A DNA stretch of 64,000 nt from Paraflavitalea sp966211765 (GTDB taxonomy: Bacteria; Bacteroidota; Bacteroidia; Chitinophagales; Chitinophagaceae), in contig CBIHOV010000006.1 of assembly GCA_966211765.1 (NCBI GenBank), positions 247,846-311,845 on the forward strand, written 5' to 3'. Position 1 is the stretch's first letter; each line of letters starts with the position of its first letter. Under the pieces are notes generated by a model. That model was not told where the DNA came from and did not search any database. It saw only the letters and a list, made by a program, of their open reading frames with translations. The translations under genes were made by a program, and so were the position numbers. This document shows, piece by piece, positions 1 to 8,920 of this stretch.

Positions 1-60
1 CGTATGGTGCGTACGGAGCGTGGCAGGGTAATAGACAATGCAAGCATCGATATGGTATGA
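1..60 (+). CDS. 3' end of an upstream gene (partial)
   Basis: An open frame enters from the left edge and ends with TGA at 58-60. Only about 19 codons are visible, too few to name a product. The TGA overlaps the ATG of the next gene in an ATGA arrangement, the usual sign of translational coupling. That is the main reason to believe this is a true gene end; by position it may be another glycan-assembly gene. Confidence 0.5.
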   Translation, partial: RMVRTERGRVIDNASIDMV

Positions 61-950
61 TCTCCCTATTAATTCCCGTATTCAATCAGAATGTCAATAC
101 ATTGATAGCCCGGCTAAGCGCCGGGCTTTCCCATTTAGGGCAGGCCGGTGAGATCATCGTGATGGAAGATGGGTCTGATGCCGCTTACCAACAGCTCAAC
201 AGTCCCCTCGCCACACTGCCTTTCGTGCGTTACATTCCTCATGCGCAAAACCATGGCCGCATCCGCATCCGGCAAATGCTGGCAGCGGCAGCAGCGGGCG
301 AATGGTTGCTTTTCCTGGATGGCGATAGCGAATTATGCTCGGATAACTTTTTACAGCAGTACTACCAGGCCATTGAAGGCAATACCGGGGTGGTAGTAGG
401 TGGCAGAACATATAGCTCAACACCACCGGACGATTGCACACTTCGTTTGCACTGGAAATATGGATCAGCAAGAGAGGGGAGGAGACCAGGTGAAAAACAG
501 CAGCCTGCTTTTATGACCAATAACTTTCTTATTCAGGCCACCTGTTTCAATCAATTGTCGTTTGATACCGGTAATGAAGGATATGGTCATGAAGATACCT
601 CGATCGGCATGCAGCTGGAGAAGGCTGGCATACCGGTGAACTACATCGATAACCCTGTTTTACACACAGGACTTGAAAAAAATACGGTATTCATAACCAA
701 GTCGGAAAATGCCTTGCTGAACCTCTATAAATTGAGTACCCAGGTGCCTGGAGATACGCTGGCCCGGCATGTAAAGCTATTCAGGGTGTATCAAACACTA
801 AAGGCCTGGAATGGCTTATGGATAGCTAAGGGAGTTTATAAATTGCTAAGAAAATACATTCTACGCAACCTGCATTCCTGCAACCCCTCTTTAACTCTTT
901 TTGATCTCTACAGACTTCAATACTTCATCCGCCTGAACAATCAAAAATAG
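57..950 (+). CDS. Family 2 glycosyltransferase
   Basis: The 297-residue protein opens with a GT-A type start (MISLLIPVFNQN) and carries LLFLDGDSEL near residues 84-93, which supplies the DxD metal and sugar-nucleotide binding motif. A second acidic patch (GYGHEDTSIG, about residues 180-190) fits the acceptor and catalytic region of GT2 enzymes. It is expected to transfer a sugar from a nucleotide donor at the cytoplasmic face of the membrane; donor and acceptor cannot be told. No signal peptide or obvious membrane segment is seen. Its ATG overlaps the stop of the preceding frame, so it is probably the last gene of a plus-strand operon. The next genes are convergent glycosyltransferases. Confidence 0.85.
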   Translation: MISLLIPVFNQNVNTLIARLSAGLSHLGQAGEIIVMEDGSDAAYQQLNSPLATLPFVRYIPHAQNHGRIRIRQMLAAAAAGEWLLFLDGDSELCSDNFLQQYYQAIEGNTGVVVGGRTYSSTPPDDCTLRLHWKYGSAREGRRPGEKQQPAFMTNNFLIQATCFNQLSFDTGNEGYGHEDTSIGMQLEKAGIPVNYIDNPVLHTGLEKNTVFITKSENALLNLYKLSTQVPGDTLARHVKLFRVYQTLKAWNGLWIAKGVYKLLRKYILRNLHSCNPSLTLFDLYRLQYFIRLNNQK

Positions 951-960
951 CCGCAATTCC

Positions 961-1015
961 CTTTCTCGTTGTCTTTGTTGCCTCGGTGCCTATTCAGTTC
1001 CTCAATGCCTTGTTA
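961..1015. repeat. 8-bp-period degenerate array at the 3' end of a gene
   Basis: On the plus strand this is a run of units such as CCTCGGTG, CCTCAATG and CCTTGTTA, interrupted once by an 11-base unit and ending in CTTTCTCGTTG. Three similar arrays occur at 9493, 16431 and 53523. Each touches or covers the stop codon of a minus-strand gene, here the TGA at 1002-1004. Confidence 0.75.
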
Positions 1016-2189
1016 CCTCTTCATTCTGCCATACCAGCTTAATTAGCTGCTTCGTCAGCTGTCCATGATTCATAAAGGGTGCTAAGATCTCTTTGCGCAG
1101 TAATAATTCGTGTTCATCAAAAGGTTGGTGGTACAATTGAATAATGATCGATTGGAATGCTTCGGCCGTAGTAGCTACATGGCAGGCAGTATCCAGGCCG
1201 GAATTGTTGACCATGGTGGGGTTCACTACACAATGCCTGCCTGCGAACAGGGCATTTAATAATTTTACGGACCTGCTTTTTCTGCAGAAAGAAGGCAGTA
1301 CGTGGATCTGTGCCTTCCTGAGCAGGTCATTCATTTCCTGCGCAGAAGGATTGGCGATCAGGCAGGCATGGCCATGCAGGTTCACCTCACGTTCAAGCCG
1401 CGGAGAGGGCTTCTTGCCTGCTATAATAAATGGGACATCAATCTTATTGAAAATATTCGTCAGCAGCCAGATCGCTGCTTCTTCATTTTCTGCTACTGAG
1501 AGGTTACCATGGTACAAACAAAAACAGCCAATACCGGTTTCCGTTTCTACTGAAGTAAAGGGCAGCATAGGAGGGAGGCATACCACATTGCGGGCGTTCA
1601 ACTTCTGCCGGTAGATCGCTACATCCTGTTCCGATAAAGCGAGGAATAATGCCTTGTCGGCAATCGTCTTTTCATAGTTCTTCAATAACCGGCTCTCATG
1701 ATGGTAATAGATCTTCTTCAGGGGCTGTAAAACGGTAGTTGTTTTGCACAACTGTTCATAATATTCATACTCCACATTCATCAGCCTCACCAGCGTTTGC
1801 CGGTTATTAAACCGCTCATCATTCAACAGGTAGGTGCAGTGAATCCCTTCCAGCAATATGGGGTAATTGTCTTCCAGTAATTTCTCGCGCAGCTGATTGC
1901 AGGAACGCGAAGCCACGATATAAGGGAGCTTCGGTGTAATGCATTTATGCCCTGTCAATCGCTGATAATAATGCACGGCAGCGCAATACTGATCCAGCTC
2001 GGGTTGCTGGCCACGACCATCATCAAAACAATGCAGGTGAACCTTCACGCCTGCACCATGCAATGCTTTAACTGTACAAAATACATCGATCACACCGCCA
2101 TAATCTACGGGGTAAGGAACGTCCGACGAAACTATATGTATGTGCTTTTCCAAAATACTATGCTCAGGTATTCGTTGAATAAAAAGCAA
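1002..2189 (-). CDS. Glycosyltransferase, GT4-like
   Basis: The product begins HIHIVSSDVPYPVDYGGVID, the glycine-rich start of GT-B glycosyltransferases, and has a C-terminal part (IANPSAQEMNDLL, then HVLPSF and FAGRHCVVN) like the donor-binding half of GT4 enzymes. It probably adds a sugar during surface polysaccharide synthesis. No ATG is near the N-terminus. Possible starts are a TTG at 2189, which overlaps the upstream gene by 26 bp, or a TTG at 2153, 10 bp past that gene's stop; the second fits the family start better. It is the second gene of a minus-strand pair. Its last codons lie inside an 8-bp-period repeat array. Confidence 0.7.
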   Translation of the reverse strand: MLFIQRIPEHSILEKHIHIVSSDVPYPVDYGGVIDVFCTVKALHGAGVKVHLHCFDDGRGQQPELDQYCAAVHYYQRLTGHKCITPKLPYIVASRSCNQLREKLLEDNYPILLEGIHCTYLLNDERFNNRQTLVRLMNVEYEYYEQLCKTTTVLQPLKKIYYHHESRLLKNYEKTIADKALFLALSEQDVAIYRQKLNARNVVCLPPMLPFTSVETETGIGCFCLYHGNLSVAENEEAAIWLLTNIFNKIDVPFIIAGKKPSPRLEREVNLHGHACLIANPSAQEMNDLLRKAQIHVLPSFCRKSRSVKLLNALFAGRHCVVNPTMVNNSGLDTACHVATTAEAFQSIIIQLYHQPFDEHELLLRKEILAPFMNHGQLTKQLIKLVWQNEEVTRH

Positions 2190-3249
2190 TCAGTTTTTTT
2201 TCTTCCTGTTGCCAGTTAAAAATTGTTCTCGCAGCTACGCAGTTTTGTTGTAATTCCTTGTATAAAAGCTCATCATTTAACAATCTGTTAAGTTGACCAG
2301 CAATGCTGTCAGGGCTCAGGTCGTTAATTAGAACAGCGATTGGGTGCTGATTGTTTATTTCCCGGTAAACCGGGTAATCCACACCCAATTGTGGAATTCC
2401 GGCCTGTAAGTAATCAAAAAAACGGTTGGCCAGCGAATAATAGTTACTTAGACCCTTATTTTCAAACAAAGTCACCCCAATCCACGCATTAACGGTATAA
2501 TCCCGTAATTCGTGTGGCAATATCCTTCCTTTAAATATCACCCGTTCCTCCAATCCATGGGCCGCCACCAGTGTCCGCGCCTGGTCCATAAAATTGCCAT
2601 CGCCGCAAATGATCAGCTGCACGGCTACCTGTTTCATGGCAGGAATAAGTGTTTCAAAGCTCCGCCCTTCATTCACTGCACCCTGGTATAAAATGTATTT
2701 CTCCTTTTTTACCGGGATGGTCAGCGGCTGCAGTACCGGCACGTTGCGGACCACGGCGTAATCTACCCCATACATTTCCTTAAACGCATCGGCGATCGGT
2801 TGGTTGACTGTATAGCCCGACTGGAATCGGGGAAGCGCAAACCGTTCGATCCGTTTCCAGAACCGGTAAACCCCAGGGCGGGTAACCACCTCCTTCATCT
2901 CGCAAAACAGCTCATGGGCATCATATACCCGGGGGATCCGTTTCAGCGCAGAAACCCCGTAGCAGGGTAGGATGGTATCGAGGTCGATGGCGCAGATAAT
3001 GTCTATTTTGCTGATTATCAGGTAGAAGAAGAGCCTGATATTGTATTCGATGTAAAAACCTTTGCCTTTCGTGAAGAAACAAGACAACCTTTTTTGGCGA
3101 AAGGGCTGTTCCTGAAGGGGTACAGAATCCCTCATTTTCCGGCCAACCAGCGTTACTCCATACCCCGCCTGGCTCAGCGATGTGCAGATCCGTATCATGC
3201 GCTGATCGTAGCTAATATCGTTGGTAACAGTACAAACTAGTTGCTTCAT
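2164..3249 (-). CDS. Glycosyltransferase family 4
   Basis: The 361-residue protein has a GT-B layout: N-terminal acceptor half (CTVTNDISYDQRMIRICTSL), a linker with YDAHELFCEM near residue 120, and a C-terminal donor half with YILYQGAVNEGRSFETLIPA and LIICGDGN, followed by the acidic and glycine-rich region GVTLFENKGLSNYYSL. It likely uses a nucleotide sugar in the cytoplasm for exopolysaccharide or lipopolysaccharide assembly. ATG start at 3249. It lies directly upstream of a second glycosyltransferase on the same strand, so the two are probably co-transcribed; the exact sugar is unknown. Confidence 0.85.
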   Translation of the reverse strand: MKQLVCTVTNDISYDQRMIRICTSLSQAGYGVTLVGRKMRDSVPLQEQPFRQKRLSCFFTKGKGFYIEYNIRLFFYLIISKIDIICAIDLDTILPCYGVSALKRIPRVYDAHELFCEMKEVVTRPGVYRFWKRIERFALPRFQSGYTVNQPIADAFKEMYGVDYAVVRNVPVLQPLTIPVKKEKYILYQGAVNEGRSFETLIPAMKQVAVQLIICGDGNFMDQARTLVAAHGLEERVIFKGRILPHELRDYTVNAWIGVTLFENKGLSNYYSLANRFFDYLQAGIPQLGVDYPVYREINNQHPIAVLINDLSPDSIAGQLNRLLNDELLYKELQQNCVAARTIFNWQQEEKKLIAFYSTNT

Positions 3250-3416
3250 GCCGGACCTATTATAGCAAAATGATGGCTCATGCCTGGTTTTAAAGGTTTT
3301 ACAGCCTCATTCGTTTACCCGACCTTTACGGCCCGGCTTCCAGTGAATGGCGCCCTGCTTTCTCTTGATAAGAAAAAAATCGGGCAGGCAAGATATTAAA
3401 ATCACGATTAATTCCA

Positions 3417-3424
3417 TACCTTTG
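3417..3424 (+). promoter_or_regulatory. Bacteroidota -7 promoter element before rpsO
   Basis: TACCTTTG matches the TAnnTTTG -7 element used by the primary sigma factor in Bacteroidota and lies 52 bp before the rpsO start. A convincing -33 TTTG is not obvious, so this is a pattern match only. Confidence 0.5.
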
Positions 3425-3476
3425 CGGCCAAATTATAGAAGAAGTAAAAAATTGGATGTTCTAAAAAAAAATTGAG

Positions 3477-3749
3477 ATGCCGTATTTAACCAAAGAAAAA
3501 GTAACAGATATCTTCACACAATTTGGCGGAACTGCCACCAACACCGGTTCTATCGAAGGCCAAATTGCTTTGCTGACAGAGCGTATCAATGGGATTTCCC
3601 AACACCTCCAGCAAAATAAGAAAGATTTCTCTACCCAACGTGGATTGATGAGACTGGTAGGTCAACGTAAGCGCCTGCTGAGCTACCTGAGCAAACACAA
3701 CCTGCAAGGGTATCGCCAATTGATCGAGAAACTCGGAATCAGAAAGTAA
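3477..3749 (+). CDS. rpsO: 30S ribosomal protein S15
   Basis: The 90-residue product has the full length and signature of S15: an N-terminal helix, GSIEGQIALLTERI, the QRGLMRLVGQRKRLLSYL core, and a basic C-terminus ending EKLGIRK. S15 binds 16S rRNA at the h20/h22 junction and starts platform assembly of the small subunit. ATG start at 3477. It has a -7 promoter element upstream and a strong hairpin terminator 20 bp after the stop, so it seems monocistronic even though pnp follows, which is the ancient rpsO-pnp order. Confidence 0.98.
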   Translation: MPYLTKEKVTDIFTQFGGTATNTGSIEGQIALLTERINGISQHLQQNKKDFSTQRGLMRLVGQRKRLLSYLSKHNLQGYRQLIEKLGIRK

Positions 3750-3769
3750 TCAGTATATGTTTAAAATAC

Positions 3770-3809
3770 TATTCCCAACTGTCGAAAACCAGTTGGGAAT
3801 ACTTGTTTT
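3770..3809 (+). terminator. Intrinsic terminator after rpsO
   Basis: Two 12-bp perfect arms (3770-3781 and 3790-3801) enclose an 8-nt loop, followed by CTTGTTTTA. It lies just after the rpsO stop and would separate rpsO from pnp. Confidence 0.85.
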
Positions 3810-3834
3810 ACTGACATACGGATTTCGAAGATTG

Positions 3835-3842
3835 TAAATTTG
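3835..3842 (+). promoter_or_regulatory. Candidate -7 promoter element before pnp
   Basis: TAAATTTG fits TAnnTTTG and lies between the rpsO terminator and pnp, about 79 bp before the pnp ATG, where a separate pnp promoter would be needed. No strong -33 element was seen. Confidence 0.4.
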
Positions 3843-3920
3843 TATTGTAAACCGGTTGCGCTCACAAACCACTCCTTCCCGCCTGTCCGTTTGCGATTGC
3901 CAACCTTAAATTGAGACAAC

Positions 3921-6086
3921 ATGCTCTCTCAACCTATTAGTGTAACATTTGACATTGGTGGAGGCCGTATGGTATCCATCGAAACCGGTAAATTGGCTCG
4001 CCAGGCTCATGGCTCCGTTACCGTTCGCCAGGGAAACAGCATTATGCTGGCTACCGTTGTAGCCAATAAAGAACCTAAAGAAGGACAAGAGTTTTTTCCC
4101 CTCGTTGTAGATTATAATGAAAAATTTGCCTCTGCTGGTCGTATCCCGGGCTCTTTCTTCAAAAGAGAAGGCAGACTGAACGATTATGAAGTATTGGTAA
4201 GCCGTTTGATCGACCGCTCTTTGCGTCCCTTATTTCCAGAAGATTATTTCTGCGATGTACAGGTGTTGATTACGCTCGTATCCAGCGATAAAGAAGTAAT
4301 GCCCGATGCGCTTGCATGTCTGGCCGCTTCTGCCGCACTCGCAGTTTCAGATATTCCTATTAAGGAAGTTATTTCACAGGTACGCGTAGCCCGTATCGAT
4401 GGAAACTTTGTGGTGAATCCCAGCCGTACAGAACTCGCTACTGCTGATATGGACTTCCTGATCGCCGCTACCGATAAGAACCTGATGATGGTGGAAGGCG
4501 AATCCAAAGAATGCAGTGAAGAAGATCTCGTAAAAGCACTGCAAATTGCACACGATGCCATCCGCATCCAGATCAAAGCACAGATAGAACTCCGTGATAA
4601 AGCAGGTGTAACTGGTAAACGTGAGTATACCAAGCCCGTTGTAAACGAAGAACTGCGCGAAAAAGTAGCTGCCTTTACAAAAGAAAGGATCTATGCCATC
4701 GCTAAAAGCGCTTCTGCAAAACACGATCGCAGCGATGCTTTTGATAAGCTGAAAAAAGAGCTGATCGAAAGCCTCGGCGAAGAAGTAGAAGACAGCACTA
4801 AAAAGCTGGCTAAAAAATATTACGAAGACCTTCAGTGGGAATTGGTTCGTGACATGATGATCAATGATCGTGTACGTCTCGATGGTCGTCAGCTTGATCA
4901 GGTTCGTGGCCTCGCCATGGAAATTGATCCACTGCCTTCTCCCCACGGATCAGCCTTATTTACCCGCGGTGAAACACAATCGCTCACTACCGTTACACTC
5001 GGTACGCCATTGGATGAACTGCTGATAGAAAGCGCTGCCAACTCTGAGTATTCAAAATTTATCCTGCATTATAATTTCCCGCCATTCTCTACCGGTGAAG
5101 TGAAAATGATGCGCGGCCCCGGCCGTCGTGAAGTAGGCCATGGTAACCTGGCTATGCGTTCACTGAAACAAATGATGCCAGGCAATGAATATCCTTACAC
5201 CGTACGTATCGTAAGTGATGTACTGGAATCAAATGGTTCATCATCTATGGCTACTGTTTGCGCAGGTTCACTCGCGTTAATGGATGCTGGTGTTCCCTTC
5301 CCCAAACACGTAGGTGGTGTAGCAATGGGTCTCGTAACCCGTGCATCTGATAATAAGTATGCTATCCTTACCGATATCCTGGGCGATGAAGATCACCTCG
5401 GTGATATGGACTTCAAAGTGACCGGTACACGCGAAGGTATTTGCGGTGTACAAATGGATATCAAGGTCGATGGCCTTAGCATGGATACCATGCGCGAAGC
5501 ATTGGAACAAGCCCGTAAAGGCCGTTTGCACATCCTCGAAGCCATGTACGAATGTATACCGGCTGCCCGTGAGGAAGTGAAGCCACATGCGCCTCGAATG
5601 GAGAAACTGTTCATTGATAAAGAATTTATCGGTGCAGTGATCGGGCCACAGGGTAAGATCATCCAGGAGATCCAACGCGAAACAGGTACTACCATCAATA
5701 TTGAAGAAGTAGGCAACTACGGTGAAGTAAGCGTATTCAGCCCTGCCAAAGAAGGTCTGGAGAAAGCTGTAGCCTGGATCAAAGGCATCACCGCTATGCC
5801 TGAAGTAGGATCTGTTTACGAAGCAACTGTTAAAGGCATCAAGGAATTCGGTGCATTTGTAGAGTTCCTGCCTGGTAAACAAGGTTTGTTACACATCAGC
5901 GAAATTTCTCACAAGCGCCTCGAGACCATGGAAGGCGTATTGAAGGAAGGTGAAAAAGTAAAAGTGAAGTTGATCGGTATCGACCACAAAACAGGTAAAT
6001 TCAAATTGAGCCGTAAAGTATTAATGCCCAAACCCGATGGCGCCCCAAGGTCACCACAGGGTAATGGCGCTGCTCCACAGCAGTAA
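3921..6086 (+). CDS. pnp: Polyribonucleotide nucleotidyltransferase (PNPase)
   Basis: The 721-residue protein has the full PNPase order: first RNase PH domain (about 10-145), helical domain, second RNase PH domain (about 310-530, with SNGSSSMATVCAGSLALMDAG and the DHLGDMDFKVTGT active-site segment), a KH domain near 555-615 (EFIGAVIGPQGKIIQEIQRE) and an S1 domain near 625-695 (GSVYEATVKGIKEFGAFVEF, then GLLHISEIS). It carries out phosphorolytic 3'-5' RNA decay in the cytoplasm. The start at ATG 3921 leaves the usual N-terminus. It follows rpsO and ends with a very strong terminator. Confidence 0.98.
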   Translation: MLSQPISVTFDIGGGRMVSIETGKLARQAHGSVTVRQGNSIMLATVVANKEPKEGQEFFPLVVDYNEKFASAGRIPGSFFKREGRLNDYEVLVSRLIDRSLRPLFPEDYFCDVQVLITLVSSDKEVMPDALACLAASAALAVSDIPIKEVISQVRVARIDGNFVVNPSRTELATADMDFLIAATDKNLMMVEGESKECSEEDLVKALQIAHDAIRIQIKAQIELRDKAGVTGKREYTKPVVNEELREKVAAFTKERIYAIAKSASAKHDRSDAFDKLKKELIESLGEEVEDSTKKLAKKYYEDLQWELVRDMMINDRVRLDGRQLDQVRGLAMEIDPLPSPHGSALFTRGETQSLTTVTLGTPLDELLIESAANSEYSKFILHYNFPPFSTGEVKMMRGPGRREVGHGNLAMRSLKQMMPGNEYPYTVRIVSDVLESNGSSSMATVCAGSLALMDAGVPFPKHVGGVAMGLVTRASDNKYAILTDILGDEDHLGDMDFKVTGTREGICGVQMDIKVDGLSMDTMREALEQARKGRLHILEAMYECIPAAREEVKPHAPRMEKLFIDKEFIGAVIGPQGKIIQEIQRETGTTINIEEVGNYGEVSVFSPAKEGLEKAVAWIKGITAMPEVGSVYEATVKGIKEFGAFVEFLPGKQGLLHISEISHKRLETMEGVLKEGEKVKVKLIGIDHKTGKFKLSRKVLMPKPDGAPRSPQGNGAAPQQ

Positions 6087-6115
6087 CCCATGCATTGATG
6101 CAATGACTGAATAAC

Positions 6116-6155
6116 AAAAGGGTGAGCTGCTTCAAAAGCAGCTCACCCTTTTTCT
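6116..6155 (+). terminator. Intrinsic terminator after pnp
   Basis: Two 17-bp perfect arms (6116-6132 and 6136-6152) around a 3-nt CAA loop, with A-run before and T-run after, so it could act in both directions. It is about 30 bp past the pnp stop. Confidence 0.92.
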
Positions 6156-6208
6156 AAATGGGTATCGAAGCAAACGACTCCTGATTCCCGACTCTCAACT
6201 CACCACTC

Positions 6209-7027
6209 ATGTCCCATTATATCCACCTGAAATTTAACAGCCCTTCGAAAGAAACCAGGGAGATCTTCATCGCCCTCCTGAGTGATCAGGGCTTCGAAGG
6301 ATTTGAAGAAGGCACCACCTATCTCTCTGCCTTTATTCCCGAGCAACAATGGGACGAACAGGCTGTCACAGACCTCATAGGCGCCTACGGCGTTTCCTGG
6401 ACAACCGAACGCATAGCCCAAAGGAACTGGAATGAAGAATGGGAAAAGAATTTTGAACCTGTAATAGTAGGGGACTTCTGTGCCGTGCGCGCGCATTTTC
6501 ATCAACCAGTTGCCGGCGTACAGTATGAGATTATCATTACACCCAAAATGAGCTTTGGCACCGGCCATCATGCTACTACATATATGATGATTGAGTTCAT
6601 GGAAAAACTGGATCTTACCGGTCAATCCGTGCTCGACTTTGGAACAGGCACTGGTATATTAGCCGTACTGGCAGAAAAAAAGGGCGCTGCAGAAATAGTG
6701 GCTATTGATAACGACGACTGGAGTGTGGAAAATGCTGCAGAGAACATTGCCGTAAACCAGGCCACAAACATCGTGCTGGAAAAGGCAAACAGTTTAGAGA
6801 AATTTGGCGTATTTAATGCCATATTGGCCAACATCAATAAGCATGTTTTACTGGCAAATATGGGAGCGCTACAACAACATTTAACACCAGGCGGCGTTAT
6901 TATAATGAGTGGCCTGTTGGAAGGCGATCGTGCTGATATTGAAGCATCCGCAAGGAGTAATAAATTGAAAATTGTGGATGAAAAACAGCAGCATACCTGG
7001 ATTGCCTTACGATTAACCACCATGTAA
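6209..7027 (+). CDS. prmA: Ribosomal protein L11 methyltransferase
   Basis: The 272-residue product matches PrmA in length and layout: an N-terminal substrate-recognition domain (about 1-95), then a Rossmann-fold methyltransferase. SAM motif I is VLDFGTGTGILAVLA (about residues 139-153), preceded by the family segment KMSFGTGHHATTYMM; the NxxL-type motif is LANINKHVL. It trimethylates ribosomal protein L11 using S-adenosylmethionine. It follows the pnp terminator, so it likely has its own promoter. The plsY gene follows after 80 bp on the same strand. Confidence 0.93.
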   Translation: MSHYIHLKFNSPSKETREIFIALLSDQGFEGFEEGTTYLSAFIPEQQWDEQAVTDLIGAYGVSWTTERIAQRNWNEEWEKNFEPVIVGDFCAVRAHFHQPVAGVQYEIIITPKMSFGTGHHATTYMMIEFMEKLDLTGQSVLDFGTGTGILAVLAEKKGAAEIVAIDNDDWSVENAAENIAVNQATNIVLEKANSLEKFGVFNAILANINKHVLLANMGALQQHLTPGGVIIMSGLLEGDRADIEASARSNKLKIVDEKQQHTWIALRLTTM

Positions 7028-7107
7028 CAGAATAATACAATGGATAACACAGAATTAACCTGTTTTTCCTTATATTTGAATTTTCCAACTTTTCAACCAA
7101 CTATTCA

Positions 7108-7776
7108 ATGAAAGAAGTGCTCGTCATTGTAATAGCATACTTGATCGGCTCTGTTCCTACCGCTGTTTGGGTCAGCAAAGGCTTCTTCGGCGTTGATATC
7201 CGTGAATACGGTAGTGGCAATGCCGGCGCTACTAATACTTTCCGCGTGCTTGGTTCCCGGTGGGGTACTTTCGTGATGATCATGGATGTACTCAAGGGCG
7301 TAGCTGCCACCAGCTTATATCTTTTATTACCTTTTTACGCTAATAGTGTCAACGAATGGGATCGCACCAACCTAATGGTAGGTCTCGGTCTGGCCGCTGT
7401 ATTGGGGCATATTTTTCCCATTTGGGCCGACTTTAGAGGAGGTAAGGGGGTCGCCACCTTATTTGGAATGATCCTCGCTATTCAGCCCCTGGTAGCCATT
7501 TGCTGCGTAGGTGTTTTCCTCCTGGTATTATACCTTACCCGCTTTGTATCCCTCAGTTCCATCCTGGCCAGCATCGCATTCGCAGTGCTGATCCTCTTCA
7601 TATTTAATGAAAAAGAACCTTTGTACCGGGCATTTGCCATTGCTGTGGCCCTGCTGGTAGTGCTCACGCACCAAAAGAACATTACCCGCCTGCTGCGTGG
7701 TAGCGAAAGCAAAGTGCCGATCTTAAAATACCGCGACCGAAAACGTGAACGTCGTCGCCTGGCCAAAGAAGATTAA
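7108..7776 (+). CDS. plsY: Glycerol-3-phosphate acyltransferase PlsY
   Basis: The 222-residue integral membrane protein shows the three PlsY motifs: IGSVPTAVWVSKG at the start, the phosphate-binding REYGSGNAGATNTFRVLG (about residues 32-49), and HIFPIWADFRGGKGVAT (about 100-116). It transfers an acyl group from acyl-phosphate to glycerol-3-phosphate, making lysophosphatidic acid, the first step of phospholipid synthesis. Several hydrophobic segments span the membrane; the C-terminus is strongly basic (KYRDRKRERRRL). ATG start at 7108; a hairpin terminator follows. Confidence 0.95.
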   Translation: MKEVLVIVIAYLIGSVPTAVWVSKGFFGVDIREYGSGNAGATNTFRVLGSRWGTFVMIMDVLKGVAATSLYLLLPFYANSVNEWDRTNLMVGLGLAAVLGHIFPIWADFRGGKGVATLFGMILAIQPLVAICCVGVFLLVLYLTRFVSLSSILASIAFAVLILFIFNEKEPLYRAFAIAVALLVVLTHQKNITRLLRGSESKVPILKYRDRKRERRRLAKED

Positions 7777-7814
7777 TCGTCATCCTTACAAATACATACG
7801 ATACCTGATTATAT

Positions 7815-7839
7815 CCGCCACAACTGTGGCGGTTTTTTT
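7815..7839 (+). terminator. Intrinsic terminator after plsY
   Basis: CCGCCAC and GTGGCGG arms (7815-7821, 7826-7832) with an AACT loop are followed by seven T residues. It lies about 40 bp past the plsY stop. Confidence 0.9.
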
Positions 7840-7939
7840 ATCCCAATACGGGAAGCTTAATGTGCGCAATTCATTCCTATCTGCGTGTTTTACACCTTGG
7901 TATTATTTTAGTACTATTTTTGATAAAATATTAAACTCC

Positions 7940-8752
7940 ATGAAACGAATCCTCGTTGCGGCCTCTTTTTTAGCCCTGATAGCAGGCTGCAGCCAAAATG
8001 CCGTTACCGGCAGAAATCAGTTGTCACTTTTTAACGAAGCAGATATCCAGAGCATGGCGGCTACTGAATATGCCCAGTTCCTTTCGCAGAACAAAGTGGT
8101 CAGTACTACTGCCAATAAAGATGCTGAAATGGTACGCCGCGTAGGACAACGATTGACCACTGCTATTAATAAATTTTATGCTTCGCAGCCCAATATCGCA
8201 GAGGAACTCAAACAATATAAGTGGGAATACAACCTGGTAGATTCCAAAGAGGTCAATGCCTGGTGTATGCCGGGAGGAAAGATCGTCGTATACACAGGGC
8301 TGTTGCCCATCTCACAGAATGAAGCAGCTCTTGCGGCGGTAATGGGCCATGAGATCGCTCACGCCCTGGCCAAACATGGTAATGAACGCATGAGCCAGGC
8401 CCAGGTACAACAACTTGGTGGGGTAGCCTTGCAGGTAGCGATTGCCAATAAAACTCCCGAAGCGCAAAACCTCTTTATGAGCGCTTATGGTATTGGCTCG
8501 CAGGTAGGCGCCTTGCTGCCTTTTTCCCGCAAGCAGGAACTGGAAGCGGATCGTTTAGGCCTCATCTATTCGGCCATGGCCGGTTACAATCCCCAGGAAG
8601 CCATCGCCCTTTGGGAACGTATGGCAGCTGCCAGTAATGGCCAGAAACCACCGGAAATACTCTCCACACACCCGGCCGAAGCAACTCGTATTGAGAAGTT
8701 GAAAGAAATGATGCCCGAAGCCCTTAAGTATTATAAACCAATAGGTAGATAA
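7940..8752 (+). CDS. M48-family zinc metallopeptidase, lipoprotein
   Basis: From the ATG at 7940 the product is 270 residues and begins with a lipoprotein signal (MKRILVAASFLALIAGCSQN, cysteine at about 17). The open frame extends upstream to 7745, but that part overlaps plsY and its terminator, so it is not used. The peptidase core has MGHEIAHALAKHG (HExxH, about residues 133-145) and the downstream ELEADRLG glutamate (about 195-202), the zinc ligands of M48 peptidases such as LoiP/YcaL. It likely degrades or processes envelope proteins in the periplasm or at the outer membrane. A terminator follows the stop. Confidence 0.92.
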   Translation: MKRILVAASFLALIAGCSQNAVTGRNQLSLFNEADIQSMAATEYAQFLSQNKVVSTTANKDAEMVRRVGQRLTTAINKFYASQPNIAEELKQYKWEYNLVDSKEVNAWCMPGGKIVVYTGLLPISQNEAALAAVMGHEIAHALAKHGNERMSQAQVQQLGGVALQVAIANKTPEAQNLFMSAYGIGSQVGALLPFSRKQELEADRLGLIYSAMAGYNPQEAIALWERMAAASNGQKPPEILSTHPAEATRIEKLKEMMPEALKYYKPIGR

Positions 8753-8788
8753 GTATATAGAAATAATATAATAAATATTTTTCGACTA

Positions 8789-8826
8789 CCCGCCATGGCG
8801 CTATTAATGCCCCTGGCGGGTTTTTT
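8789..8826 (+). terminator. Intrinsic terminator after the M48 gene
   Basis: CCCGCCA (8789-8795) pairs with TGGCGGG (8814-8820), followed directly by six T residues. The 18-base loop may fold further through short GGC/GCC pairing. Confidence 0.85.
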
Positions 8827-8861
8827 AATGCGAAAAGCATCGATTCGTGCGCTATTTACCT

Positions 8862-8869
8862 TACCTTTG
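8862..8869 (+). promoter_or_regulatory. -7 promoter element before the DUF3052-like gene
   Basis: TACCTTTG, identical to the element before rpsO, lies 52 bp before the next start codon and just past the preceding terminator. Confidence 0.5.
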
Positions 8870-8920
8870 CAATCCCGTCTAAACTAATCCTAAATCACTT
8901 ACTAAAAAAACTTCTCAGGC

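Noticed and set aside
7745..7939. N-terminal extension of the M48 peptidase
   Set aside because: It overlaps the plsY end and terminator; the lipoprotein signal begins at 7940.
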